Source: Bacteroidales bacterium (lineage in GTDB: Bacteria; Bacteroidota; Bacteroidia; Bacteroidales; UBA7960). From it: a DNA stretch of 6,048 nucleotides. Of this stretch, positions 6,001 to 6,048 are shown in pieces; the first letter of the stretch is position 1; each line of letters opens with the position of its first letter. Made by a program: the position numbers and the translations under genes. The stretch spans positions 1 through 6,048 of the forward strand of contig SLDN01000076.1 in the NCBI GenBank assembly GCA_007125275.1, given 5' to 3'. The notes beneath the pieces were generated by a model, which worked only from the letters and a program-made list of their open reading frames with translations, was not told where the DNA came from and searched no databases.

Positions 6001-6048
6001 AATCTATAAATAAAAATGAACAGCGCTCTTTTCTCTCACAAATAAACG

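Overview
The window looks like chromosomal DNA of a member of the Bacteroidota. Three signs point there. Putative promoters match the phylum's -7 element TAnnTTTG with an upstream TTTG, rather than the usual -35/-10 pair. Start codons lie in A/T-rich leaders with little Shine-Dalgarno sequence. The large pyruvate phosphate dikinase (PPDK) carries, as far as I recall, an insertion typical of that phylum. The species cannot be named from this sequence.

Layout, left to right. (1) 1-489, plus strand: the 3' part of a SanA/YdcF-like (DUF218) envelope protein, cut by the window edge. (2) 490-1173, minus strand: an exported protein of unknown function whose stop codon directly abuts the sanA stop. 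(3) 1285-1464, plus strand: a 59-residue winged-helix protein with a good Bacteroidota promoter just upstream. (4) 1477-2181, minus strand: a 234-residue cytoplasmic protein I do not recognise. (5) 2182-2511: a 330-bp gene-free region with an 11-copy heptamer repeat, a small inverted repeat and the probable ppdK promoter. (6) 2512-5277, plus strand: a complete ppdK, the dominant gene, with all expected catalytic residues, followed by a strong intrinsic terminator (5302-5332) that can work in both directions. (7) 5370-5944, minus strand: a two-gene toxin-antitoxin operon with a PIN-domain (VapC-type) toxin and a small antitoxin overlapping it by 19 bp, with -7-like boxes upstream near 5985-6000.

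Apart from the toxin-antitoxin pair, the genes do not form an evident pathway. They alternate in strand (+ - + - + -), so most are probably single transcription units. The PPDK links glycolysis and gluconeogenesis at the PEP/pyruvate step. The toxin-antitoxin pair is visibly more A/T-rich than ppdK and looks like an accessory insertion beside a housekeeping gene. I see no clear sign of a new multi-gene system. The best leads are the heptamer array beside an unknown gene and the two unrecognised proteins.
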